Source of the DNA: Elusimicrobia bacterium RIFCSPLOWO2_01_FULL_64_13 | GTDB taxonomy: Bacteria > Elusimicrobiota > Elusimicrobia > 2-02-FULL-39-32 | DNA: 10,207 nucleotides | Assembly: GCA_001800095.1 (NCBI GenBank) | Contig: MGUT01000060.1 | Location: 1 to 10,207 of the forward strand | Direction: 5' to 3' | Part shown: positions 1 to 7,300 of the stretch, in pieces | How positions within the stretch are numbered: position 1 is the stretch's first letter | How the letters are laid out: each line of letters begins with the position of its first letter | Notes under the pieces: generated by a model | Seen by the model: the letters and a program-made list of their open reading frames with translations, nothing else | Told to the model about the DNA's origin: nothing | Database searches by the model: none | Position numbers and translations under genes: made by a program

Positions 1-1559
1 TTGGACGAGAGATGGAGGCGGATCTCCTTCCGTCCGGCGTGGATGGTGATCAGGTCCCCCGGCTTCACGATCGCGATGGGGCCGCCGGTCTGGGCTTCCG
101 GCGCCACGTGACCCACCACGAGACCGTGGGTCCCGCCGGAAAAACGCCCGTCCGTGATGAGGCCGACCCCTTCGCCCAGCCCCTTGCCCACGAGCGCGGA
201 GGTCACGGCCAGCATCTCGCGCATGCCCGGCCCGCCCCTCGGCCCCTCGTAGCGGATGACGACCACGTCCCCCCGGCGGACCTTCCCCCCCAGGATGGCC
301 TCGAGGGTCTCTTCTTCGGAATCGAAGACTTTGGCAGGACCCGTGATCTCCGTGACCGCCAGACCGGAGATCTTGGCCACGGCCCCTTCGGGGGCGAGGT
401 TCCCGCGCAGAATGACGATGGGCCCCCGCGGGCAAAGCGGATGGGAAAGGTCCCGCACCACATCCTGCCCCGGAGCGAGGCCGGGAAGGCCTTTGAGGTT
501 CTCGGCGAGAGTGCGGCCGGTCACGGTCATCTCGCCGCCGTGGAGGAGTCCGGCCTCGAGCAGGAGTTTGAGGACTCCCTGGACGCCGCCCGCGCGGTTC
601 AGATCGTTCATCACGTACCTGCCGCTCGGCTTCAGGTCCGCCAGGTGCGGCACGCGCCTGGCGACCTTCTCGAAATCGTCCAGGCCGAGCCTGACTCCCG
701 CCGTGCGCGCCATGGCGATCAGGTGCAGGACGGCGTTGGTCGAGCCCCCCATCGCCATGACCAGAGAGATGGCGTTCTCGAAGGCCCGTTTGGTCATGAT
801 GTCCCTGGGCAGGACGCGGTCCTTGATCAGGCGCAGGACGGCTTCGCCGGCCGCGACGCAGTCCTGGAGCTTGTCGGAGGTCTCGGCGGAGTGCGAAGCG
901 CCGCCGGGCAGGCTCATCCCCAGGGCCTCGATGGCGCTGGCCATGGTGTTGGCCGTGTACATGCCGCCGCAGGACCCCGGCCCCGGGCAGGCGTGGCATT
1001 CGATGCCGCGGAACTGCTCCTTGGATATCCTGCCCGCGCTGTAGGAGCCCACCGCCTCGAAGATGCTGACGATGTCGATGTCCCTGCCTTCATAACTGCC
1101 GGGGAGGATGGTGCCTCCGTACACGAAAACGGACGGGATGTTCAGCCGGGCCATGGCCATGAGGGAACCCGGCATGTTCTTGTCGCAGCCGCCGATGGAG
1201 ATCAGCCCGTCGAACCTCTGGGCGTTCGCCACGAGCTCGATGGAATCGGCGATGACCTCGCGGCTGGGCAGGGAGAACTTCATGCCCTCGTGCCCCATGC
1301 TGATGCCGTCCGAGACCGTGATGGTGCCGAAGATCTGGGAAACGCCGCCGGCGCTCTTCACTCCGTCCTTGGTCCTGCGGGCGAGCCCGTCGAGGTGGAT
1401 GTTGCACGGGGTGATCTCGCTCCAGAGGCTGGCGATCCCGACCACGGGCTTGGCGAAGTCGGCGTCCTTGAAACCGACGGCCCGGAGCATGGCGCGGTTG
1501 GGCGCGCGGCGGTCGCCGTCGGTCATCATGGAACTTTTCAACTTGAGCGGTGACTTCAT
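1..1559 (-). CDS. ilvD: Dihydroxy-acid dehydratase, C-terminus cut by window edge
   Basis: This gene encodes the Fe-S dehydratase that converts 2,3-dihydroxy-isovalerate and its methylvalerate homologue to 2-oxoacids, the third common step of valine and isoleucine synthesis in the cytoplasm. I translated the minus strand from ATG at 1559-1557 and read 519 codons with no stop before the edge; the family is usually about 550-560 residues, so only the last ~35 are missing. Cluster cysteines are visible at residue 52 (TPCN), 125 (GGCDKNMPG, which also holds the metal-binding Asp and the Lys that is carbamylated in the family) and 197 (GPGSCGGMYTANTMA). The motif TDGRFSGGTHG near the C-terminus carries the serine proposed as catalytic base. 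The start is supported by an AGGAG site 5 nt upstream that overlaps the stop of the acetyltransferase gene. It is the last visible gene of the five-gene operon. The related Edd/sugar-acid dehydratases are an alternative, but the motif set fits IlvD better. Confidence 0.96.
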   Translation of the reverse strand, partial: MKSPLKLKSSMMTDGDRRAPNRAMLRAVGFKDADFAKPVVGIASLWSEITPCNIHLDGLARRTKDGVKSAGGVSQIFGTITVSDGISMGHEGMKFSLPSREVIADSIELVANAQRFDGLISIGGCDKNMPGSLMAMARLNIPSVFVYGGTILPGSYEGRDIDIVSIFEAVGSYSAGRISKEQFRGIECHACPGPGSCGGMYTANTMASAIEALGMSLPGGASHSAETSDKLQDCVAAGEAVLRLIKDRVLPRDIMTKRAFENAISLVMAMGGSTNAVLHLIAMARTAGVRLGLDDFEKVARRVPHLADLKPSGRYVMNDLNRAGGVQGVLKLLLEAGLLHGGEMTVTGRTLAENLKGLPGLAPGQDVVRDLSHPLCPRGPIVILRGNLAPEGAVAKISGLAVTEITGPAKVFDSEEETLEAILGGKVRRGDVVVIRYEGPRGGPGMREMLAVTSALVGKGLGEGVGLITDGRFSGGTHGLVVGHVAPEAQTGGPIAIVKPGDLITIHAGRKEIRLHLSS

Positions 1560-1562
1560 GGG

Positions 1563-1569
1563 CTCTCCT
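1563..1569 (-). promoter_or_regulatory. Ribosome-binding site of ilvD
   Basis: On the minus strand AGGAGAG lies 3 nt before the ilvD ATG, with the AGGAG core 5 nt away. Its first A is the last base of the TAA stop of the preceding acetyltransferase gene, so ribosomes finishing that gene are placed on the ilvD start. This indicates coupled translation and argues against a separate promoter for ilvD. Confidence 0.8.
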
Positions 1570-1961
1570 TACGGCCTCAAGAACAGGGCCTTCTGGCCGT
1601 GCAGCTGCTCCGAAAATCCGTGCCTTTTGAATATGTTCTCGCGGTTGGTGATCACCAGGACCTCGTAGATGCCCTTCTGCCTGGCGTCCCGGACGCAGCG
1701 GTCCACGAGCCGGCTCGCCATTCCCTTCTTCTCGTGGCCGGGGGCGACGGCCAGGGAACGGACCTCGGCGAGCTTCTTCGAGTAGATCTCCACGGCGCAG
1801 CAGGCGACGACCTCCCCCTCCGCCTCCGCCACCCAGAAGTGGTGCGCGGACCGGCTGACGTCCTCGTAGGAACGCTTCAGGATCTTGCCCCGCCGCGTGG
1901 CGGCGAGGACCAGGGAATAGATCCTGGGGACGTCCTCCTTTCTGGCCCGGCGGAACTTCAC
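1569..1961 (-). CDS. Small GNAT-family N-acetyltransferase, ArgA-like
   Basis: The gene encodes a 130-residue single-domain acetyl-CoA-dependent N-acetyltransferase. It starts at GTG 1961-1959, whose GTGA overlaps the stop of the upstream oxidoreductase, with AGGAG 7 nt before it; the much longer open frame extending to 2330 is antiparallel-independent shadow in another frame of that upstream gene. Visible features are the N-terminal RRARKEDVPRIYSLV segment typical of GNAT helix 1, central strands (HFWVAEAEGEVVACCAVEIY, about 41-60), and motif A with AEVRSLAVAPGHEKKGMA at about 65-82, where the pyrophosphate loop reads EKKGMA instead of the usual Q/R-x-x-G-x-G/A. The C-terminal ITNRENIFKRHGF matches the motif B pattern of short ArgA-type enzymes. 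The AE(I/V)RSLAV string is common in stand-alone N-acetylglutamate synthases, and the neighbour ilvD is biosynthetic, so an arginine-pathway role is possible. The substrate cannot be read from the sequence; protein or antibiotic acetylation remain alternatives. Confidence 0.88.
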   Translation of the reverse strand: MKFRRARKEDVPRIYSLVLAATRRGKILKRSYEDVSRSAHHFWVAEAEGEVVACCAVEIYSKKLAEVRSLAVAPGHEKKGMASRLVDRCVRDARQKGIYEVLVITNRENIFKRHGFSEQLHGQKALFLRP

Positions 1962-4900
1962 GAGCCCTCTCCTTTCCGGCCGGAAGGAGCGTCCTTCGCT
2001 CCGCCGGGGCGCGCCGGTCCGGCATCGGGGCCGGCCTTCCCGCGCAGTCCTTCCCGCAGGACCCGCACCCGGGCCCGGGCCAGGTCCATGAGCGGGTAGC
2101 GTATCTCCCGGTAGCCCCGGACCATTTCCGGGATCTTCAGGATCTCGACCGCGGCGCGGTAGTCCTCGGGGTCCTCGTAATAGTTGAATTCGGCGGCGAG
2201 GCCCCGGTACCAGTCGCGGAAACTTTTCTCGGCGGCGTGCCAGCCGGGCAGGACCTTCCTCAAGAATTTCATGCGCTTCATGACGTGGAGCATCCAGTTC
2301 CTGGACCGCAGCTCGAACTCGAACTCCCACCCCCAGAGATCGAACCGCGGGCGGTTCAGGTGCACGTAACTGATGCGGTCGCCGTTGGCGGGGTCCACCC
2401 GGTAGCGCGCCCGGTCGCGCGCCAGCTTTTCCGGGGCCGTGAGGAGATGGGACACGTAGACCTCGTCCTTGATGGCCATCACCTTGAAAAGGTTCTCGAT
2501 CACGGCCCGCGTGGCGGCGAAATCGTAATCGGCCCGGTCCTTGCGGTACACGTCCCAGACGGCCGTGAGATATTTACCGGCTAGGCCGGCGCCTTCGTAG
2601 CGGATCAGCTCGTAGGCCCGCAGCGCGAGCTGGCGGTTGGCGCGCTCGTCGAGGTGCATCCAGCGCATGGCCTCCTGCACCATGGCGCGGTACCTCTTCG
2701 CCGCCCCCTTCCCCCCAAAGAGGAGCGAGGACAGCTGCCGCGATTTCCTGTCGAGGATCTCCTGCGCGGAGAGGTCCCGCGACAGCCCGGGGCCGAACCT
2801 CTCCGGTTCGTGGGCGATCCTCCTCCCCAGGTCCAGCGCGCGCAGGTTCTCCTCGAGGTCCTGCGCCGGAACGGAATCCCTCACGGCGGCGGCGAGGTTC
2901 CCGAAGGAGACGGGGACGAGCCCCCGCTGGAACGCGGCCCCGACCATCATCATGTTGGCGTAGAGCTTGGAATGGAAAATGGACTGGGAGATGGCCGAGA
3001 AGTCGGTCCCGAAGTAGCCGTCCTCGCGCACGCGGCTCCGGATGATCTTTTCCAGGTCCGCCGGGTCCCAGCGGTCCCGGCCCATGAGGGAGAGGACGGT
3101 CTCGGTCTTGTGGGTGTTCACGACCGCCGCCGTGCGGGACGGGCTGGCCACGCGCAGATTCATCTTCGGGTCCACTCCCCGCGCCGCCTCCAGGAGATCG
3201 ATGCCGAGCAGAAGGTCCGCCCGGCCGTAAGGCACCACCGGGGAAAAGACCTGGCCCTCCAGCCTGCTGAAAAGGATGTGACCGTAGACGCCGCCGTTCC
3301 TGATGGCCAGGCCCTTCTTGTCCAGGAACTGCACGCGGTAGCCCTCGTTGATCCCGGCGCGCACGAGCGCCGCGGACACGACCCCCGCGCCCATGCCCCC
3401 CACGGCGAAGGTGGAGACGCAATAGGTGCCGTCGAATCCGCGGGGCGCGGGAAGAGGGATGCCTCCGGGGTCCGCCGGGACATCGCTCCTCTTGGGAGGC
3501 CTTTTGCGCGTGATCTTCACGGATTCGAAAGAGGGGCAGACCTGGCCCTTGGCGCAGGCGCCGTCCGCGACGCAGCTGGAGAGGTCCGTGACGATCTTGG
3601 GCCCGAAATCGGTCTCTTCCACGGAAAGGCCGGGACAGCCCGTGGAGTTGGCGCATTCCAGGCAATACTCGCACACCTCCGGAGTGATGTTGATGTGCTC
3701 CTCCCCGGCGAGGAACCCCTTGTCCCGGAGCTTGGATTTCCTGGCCCGCTTCAGGCGCCTCTGGAAGGTGATGGCGCATTCCTTGTCGGCGATCACCACC
3801 TTGACGCCCCGGCGCGCGACGAGGTCCTCGAGGAGCCGGGTGTAGGCCGCGCGGTCGGACGGATCGGCCCGGACGACCGGGATCGATCCGCCGCCGGCCA
3901 TCGCGCGGATGATCTTTTCGATGTCCTGCGAGAGGGTCTTCCGGCCCATGACGTCGAAATCGTTCCCGGGCGTGGGCTGGTGGCCGGTCATGGCGGTGGT
4001 CTTGTTGTCGAGGACGACGTAGGTGATGTCCTGGCCGTTCTTCAGGGAGTCGGAGACCGCGATCATCCCGGAATGGAAGAACGTGGAATCTCCCAGGAAG
4101 ACGACCTGTTTGTTCTTCACGAAGGGATCGATGCCGGCGCCGGTCCCGCCTCCCAGCCCCATGCCGGAATAGTCCTGCATGAGCCCTTCGTTCGGGGCGA
4201 ACTGCAGCATGGAATGGCAGCCGGACTCCCCATGGAATATGACGTCCGTGGGCTGGCCGCGGCCCTGCGCCTTCATCCAGCCGGCCTCGGAAAAATTCTT
4301 CTTCAGTTTCAGGGAGACGGCGGCCGAATCCCTGTGCGGACAGCCCGGGCAGAACGTCGGGGTGCGCTGGGGGATCTGGACCCTGGCCTCCGCGGTCCGG
4401 CGGATGAGCTCGAGTTCGCGCAGGATGCGGTCCTTCATCCGGACCGCGGCGGGATGGCCGAGCTCGAGCAGGAGGGGCCCCAGGCGCTCGATGAGGATGG
4501 AAGGGTTCAGGCCCCGGACCTCGGGGATGCCGGGGAGCCCCGCCGGGAAATCCTTGCCGTGCACCGCGGCCGGGAGGGGCGACCCCGAAGGGCCGGACTG
4601 CGCGGCCTCCTGGAGGGCGCAGCGCACCTGCGATTCCAGAAAAGGCCTCTTTTCCTCGACCACGACCACCCGCTCCACCCGCCGGAAGAAATCCTTCAGG
4701 AGCTCCTTGTCGAGCGGGTGAGTGACGCCGAACTTCAGGATCGGGACCGTTCCCGGGACGCCCATCTCGAAAAGCGCGTGCTCGAGGTAGCAGTAGGACA
4801 TCCCCGACACCACGAACCCGAGGGGATGCCTCCCGGAACCGGCGTAGAGGGTCCGGTTCAGGCCGAGCTCCCGGGCCTTGCCCAGGAACCGCGCGAACCG

Positions 4901-5596
4901 GCCGGCCAGGGTCGCTTCCTTCTGGGACGTGTGCGGCGGGATCATGACGAAATCCGATACGGGGATGTCGCGGGAGAGGAGCTCGGCCTTGGCCGCGAGG
5001 TTCACCGCAGGATAGCGGTTGGGGCGCACTTCCACGCCGCCCCCGCCGTCGGCCTGGTTGGTGGTGATGACGTAGGCGACGTAGAGGTCGGAGTGCCCCG
5101 ACAGCTCGAGGCCGTGGGCCATCCAGTCCTTGATCTCCTGGAACGTGGCGGGTTCCAGGATGGGCAGGTGCAGGTGCTGGGCGAGGAACCTTGAATCGCT
5201 GTTGATCTGGGTCGTGTCGTTCCAGGGGTCGTCGCCCACGACCACGAGGGCCCCGCCCTTCGGTCGCCTGGGTTCCGTGAGGTTGCCGATGGCCAGGCCG
5301 TCCGCGGCCACGTGCATCCCCACCGACTTCATGACGGCCACGGCGCGCAGGTTCCCCAAGCGCGCCCCGTTCAGGCGGGCCGCGGCCAGGGCCTCGTTAT
5401 TGGCCATCTGTCCCAGCACGCCGTGTTTGGCGAGCAGGTCCCGGTTCGCCGCGACGGAATCGAAAACGTCGGAAACGGGAGAGCCGGGGTATCCCGTCAG
5501 GAGGGCCATTTCCCCTTCCAGCCCGCCTTTGAGGATGAGCTCGTTGCCCGTGAAGGGGCAAAGGCCCGAATTCAACGAGAAGCGTTCATCCGCCAT
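1958..5596 (-). CDS. Fused indolepyruvate-type ferredoxin oxidoreductase (IorA-IorB fusion with DUF6537-like C-terminus)
   Basis: This 1212-residue cytoplasmic enzyme joins the parts that are two subunits (IorA and IorB) in archaea: TPP-dependent conversion of a 2-oxoacid and CoA to acyl-CoA, CO2 and reduced ferredoxin. Residues 1-200 resemble the pyrimidine-binding domain (TGYPGSP at 34-40). The TPP domain runs about 410-610, with CPGCPHR at 416-422, GDSTFFHSG at 502-510 and DNKTTAMTGHQPTPG at 530-544, the IorA-type TPP/metal signature. An Fe-S region follows with Cys 642, 645, 648, 654 and then 675, 681, 687. The gamma (IorB) domain starts near 723 with VGGMGAG at 732-738. Residues about 960-1175 match, from memory, the DUF6537 region of the long fused family in Proteobacteria. 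The last ~35 residues are a Gly/Pro/Lys/Arg-rich tail. ATG 5596 follows the recN stop by 2 nt; only a weak GGAGA lies 13 nt upstream, so start by reinitiation is likely. Substrate could be aryl- or branched-chain 2-oxoacids; indolepyruvate is a family name, not shown here. Confidence 0.92.
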   Translation of the reverse strand: MADERFSLNSGLCPFTGNELILKGGLEGEMALLTGYPGSPVSDVFDSVAANRDLLAKHGVLGQMANNEALAAARLNGARLGNLRAVAVMKSVGMHVAADGLAIGNLTEPRRPKGGALVVVGDDPWNDTTQINSDSRFLAQHLHLPILEPATFQEIKDWMAHGLELSGHSDLYVAYVITTNQADGGGGVEVRPNRYPAVNLAAKAELLSRDIPVSDFVMIPPHTSQKEATLAGRFARFLGKARELGLNRTLYAGSGRHPLGFVVSGMSYCYLEHALFEMGVPGTVPILKFGVTHPLDKELLKDFFRRVERVVVVEEKRPFLESQVRCALQEAAQSGPSGSPLPAAVHGKDFPAGLPGIPEVRGLNPSILIERLGPLLLELGHPAAVRMKDRILRELELIRRTAEARVQIPQRTPTFCPGCPHRDSAAVSLKLKKNFSEAGWMKAQGRGQPTDVIFHGESGCHSMLQFAPNEGLMQDYSGMGLGGGTGAGIDPFVKNKQVVFLGDSTFFHSGMIAVSDSLKNGQDITYVVLDNKTTAMTGHQPTPGNDFDVMGRKTLSQDIEKIIRAMAGGGSIPVVRADPSDRAAYTRLLEDLVARRGVKVVIADKECAITFQRRLKRARKSKLRDKGFLAGEEHINITPEVCEYCLECANSTGCPGLSVEETDFGPKIVTDLSSCVADGACAKGQVCPSFESVKITRKRPPKRSDVPADPGGIPLPAPRGFDGTYCVSTFAVGGMGAGVVSAALVRAGINEGYRVQFLDKKGLAIRNGGVYGHILFSRLEGQVFSPVVPYGRADLLLGIDLLEAARGVDPKMNLRVASPSRTAAVVNTHKTETVLSLMGRDRWDPADLEKIIRSRVREDGYFGTDFSAISQSIFHSKLYANMMMVGAAFQRGLVPVSFGNLAAAVRDSVPAQDLEENLRALDLGRRIAHEPERFGPGLSRDLSAQEILDRKSRQLSSLLFGGKGAAKRYRAMVQEAMRWMHLDERANRQLALRAYELIRYEGAGLAGKYLTAVWDVYRKDRADYDFAATRAVIENLFKVMAIKDEVYVSHLLTAPEKLARDRARYRVDPANGDRISYVHLNRPRFDLWGWEFEFELRSRNWMLHVMKRMKFLRKVLPGWHAAEKSFRDWYRGLAAEFNYYEDPEDYRAAVEILKIPEMVRGYREIRYPLMDLARARVRVLREGLRGKAGPDAGPARPGGAKDAPSGRKGEGS
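1969..1973 (-). promoter_or_regulatory. Ribosome-binding site of the GNAT gene
   Basis: AGGAG on the minus strand lies 7 nt before GTG 1961. It decides the GTG start, because no other initiation codon in this frame has comparable spacing. The site lies inside the 3' arm of a potential hairpin spanning 1969-1989. Confidence 0.75.
1969..2002 (-). promoter_or_regulatory. Two mutually exclusive hairpins upstream of the GNAT start
   Basis: In transcript order, GGAGCG (2002-1997) can pair with CGCTCC (1991-1986) around a five-base loop. Alternatively CTCCTTCC (1989-1982) can pair with GGAAAGGAG (1977-1969) around the loop GGCC with one bulged A, which buries the AGGAG ribosome-binding site of the GNAT gene. 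Bases 1986-1989 are used by both stems, so only one can form at a time. Ribosomes reading the end of the oxidoreductase gene would open the sequestering stem. The pairing is read directly; regulation is inference, and GC-rich DNA gives chance stems. Confidence 0.4.
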
Positions 5597-5598
5597 GG

Positions 5599-7299
5599 TC
5601 AGTGGGCCGTCTCCAATAATTCCGAGGCGTGCCGGATCGAGGCCTCGGTGGGCTCCCCGCTCCGGCCGCGCGCGCCGCCCAGCATGCGGGCGAGCTCCTC
5701 CACGCGCTTGCGGTCCTCCAGGAGCTCGACGCCGGTGCGGCTGCGGCTGTCCGCGACGCTCTTGCGCACGGCGATGTGGCGCCGGCCGAACGCCGCGATC
5801 TGCGGGAGATGCGTGATGGCCAGGATCTGGTGGTAGCGGCCGAGGTCCTTCAGCCTCCCGCCGATGACCCGGCCCATGGACCCGCCGATGCCGGCGTCCA
5901 CCTCGTCGAAAACGAGGATGGGAACGGAATCGGCCTGGGCCAGAACGGTCTTCAAGGCCAGCATCGCGCGCGACAGCTCCCCGCCGGAGGCGACCTTGGC
6001 CAGGGGGCCGGGCTCCTCCCCCGCGTTGGCGGAAAAAAGGAACTCCACCTTCTCCAGGCCCGCCGCCGAGGGCGCCGGGCGGCCGTCCGCGTCCAGGTCC
6101 GGAACGAGCGCCGCGGCGAACCGCGGCTTTTCAAAACCCAGGGTCTTCAGCTCGCGGACGATGTTCACGGAAAAATCCTCCGCGGCCTTCTTGCGCGCGG
6201 CGGAAAGGCGCCTGGCCTGGCGCATGAGCTCCGCCCGGGCGGCGGAGTGCTTTTCCTCCCCTTCGCGGCGGGAATCCTCGAAGCCGAGGAGGGACTCGAG
6301 TTCCCCGGCGGCCTTCCGGCGGAACTCGACGATCTCGGAGACGGTCGCCCCGTATTTCCGCTTGAGTTTCGAGATGGCGTCCAGACGGCAGAGGGTCTCC
6401 TCCAATTTTTCGGAATCGCCGGGAAGCTCCCTTTGGAATCTTTCCACGCGGTCGGCCAGCTCCCGGGCCTGCAGTTCGGCCTCCCCGTGGATGCGGAGGG
6501 CTTCTTCGGCCGCGACCCCGAAAGAGGAAAGCGCTTCCAGATGTTTTTCGCATTTTTTAAGGCGCTCGAGGACCGAGCCCTCGGCGTCATAGACCTCCTC
6601 GCGGACCTCCGCGAGGGCCTTCTGGATCTTCTCGGCGTTGCGCAGGGCGGGCAGGGCTTCCTCCAGCCGCGCGTCCTCCTCCGGGCGGAGCCCGGCGGCG
6701 TCGATCTCCCCGACCTGGTGCCTGGCCAGGTCGATCCTCCGTTCCCGTTCCGCCTCGGACAGGGACCGCGACTCGAGCTCGGAAGCGAGCCGCCCGCATT
6801 CCTGGTGGAGCCGCGCGACGCCGGCGGCCAGGTCCTCCGCCCCGGCGTAGCGGTCGAGGGCGCTCCTCTGGTGCTGGGCTTTCAGAAGCTTCTGCTGGTC
6901 GTTCTGGCCGTGGACCTCGACGAGGACTTCGCCGATGCGGGCCAGGGTGGAGCTCTGGACGGAAACATCGTTGACGAAAGCGCGCGACTTCCCCTGGGCG
7001 TCGATCTCCCTGCGGACGCAGAGGTCCTCGCCGGCCGGGACCTCCAGTCCCAGGGAATCCAGGAGGCGGGAGACGTCGGAGCGGCGCTCGATCTTGAAAG
7101 TCCCGCTCACCGACATGCGCTCGGCCCCGCGGGCCACGCAGGACGCGCCGGCCCGCCCGCCGAGCAGGAGCCCGAGGGCGTCCACGATGATGGATTTCCC
7201 GGCCCCCGTCTCGCCCGTTAGGACGTTCAGGCCCTCGTCGAAACCGATGTGAAGGCGCTCGATCAGGAGGTAATCGCGGATGGAGATCTCCCGAAGCAT
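5599..7299 (-). CDS. recN: DNA repair protein RecN
   Basis: RecN is an SMC-like ATPase that acts on DNA ends and helps hold sister molecules together during double-strand-break repair with RecA. The 566-residue product is close to the usual ~550. It has a Walker A motif GETGAGKS at residues 29-36, the conserved VEVHGQNDQQ at about 127-136, and a long Glu/Arg/Leu-rich coiled coil at about 155-380 interrupted near its middle. The C-terminal ATPase half carries the ABC signature SGGELSR at 438-444, Walker B ILVFDE at 461-466 followed by VDAGIGG, and the switch histidine in THLPQ at 497. The start ATG 7299 comes 1 nt after the nadK stop and is preceded by GGGGGGAG 7 nt upstream. nadK-recN adjacency is common in bacteria, which supports both calls. 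The gene appears intact. No LexA-like operator was recognised, and it seems to be transcribed with nadK rather than from its own SOS promoter. Confidence 0.97.
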   Translation of the reverse strand: MLREISIRDYLLIERLHIGFDEGLNVLTGETGAGKSIIVDALGLLLGGRAGASCVARGAERMSVSGTFKIERRSDVSRLLDSLGLEVPAGEDLCVRREIDAQGKSRAFVNDVSVQSSTLARIGEVLVEVHGQNDQQKLLKAQHQRSALDRYAGAEDLAAGVARLHQECGRLASELESRSLSEAERERRIDLARHQVGEIDAAGLRPEEDARLEEALPALRNAEKIQKALAEVREEVYDAEGSVLERLKKCEKHLEALSSFGVAAEEALRIHGEAELQARELADRVERFQRELPGDSEKLEETLCRLDAISKLKRKYGATVSEIVEFRRKAAGELESLLGFEDSRREGEEKHSAARAELMRQARRLSAARKKAAEDFSVNIVRELKTLGFEKPRFAAALVPDLDADGRPAPSAAGLEKVEFLFSANAGEEPGPLAKVASGGELSRAMLALKTVLAQADSVPILVFDEVDAGIGGSMGRVIGGRLKDLGRYHQILAITHLPQIAAFGRRHIAVRKSVADSRSRTGVELLEDRKRVEELARMLGGARGRSGEPTEASIRHASELLETAH

Positions 7300-7300
7300 C

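Noticed and set aside
12..1553. 513-codon plus-strand open frame antisense to ilvD
   Set aside because: Same composition artefact; the minus strand has all IlvD motifs.
1569..2330. Longer 253-residue version of the GNAT protein
   Set aside because: The first 123 residues overlap the oxidoreductase in another frame and are Arg/Pro/Gly-rich with no GNAT similarity; GTG 1961 has a good ribosome-binding site and a stop/start overlap.
2654..5194. 846-codon plus-strand open frame antisense to the fused oxidoreductase
   Set aside because: Its product is rich in Arg, Gly, His and Asp without domain motifs, and the opposite strand encodes a complete recognisable enzyme. Long antisense frames are expected in GC-rich genes with biased third positions.
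5629..7221. 530-codon plus-strand open frame antisense to recN
   Set aside because: No recognisable domain, and it exactly shadows the intact RecN coding frame.
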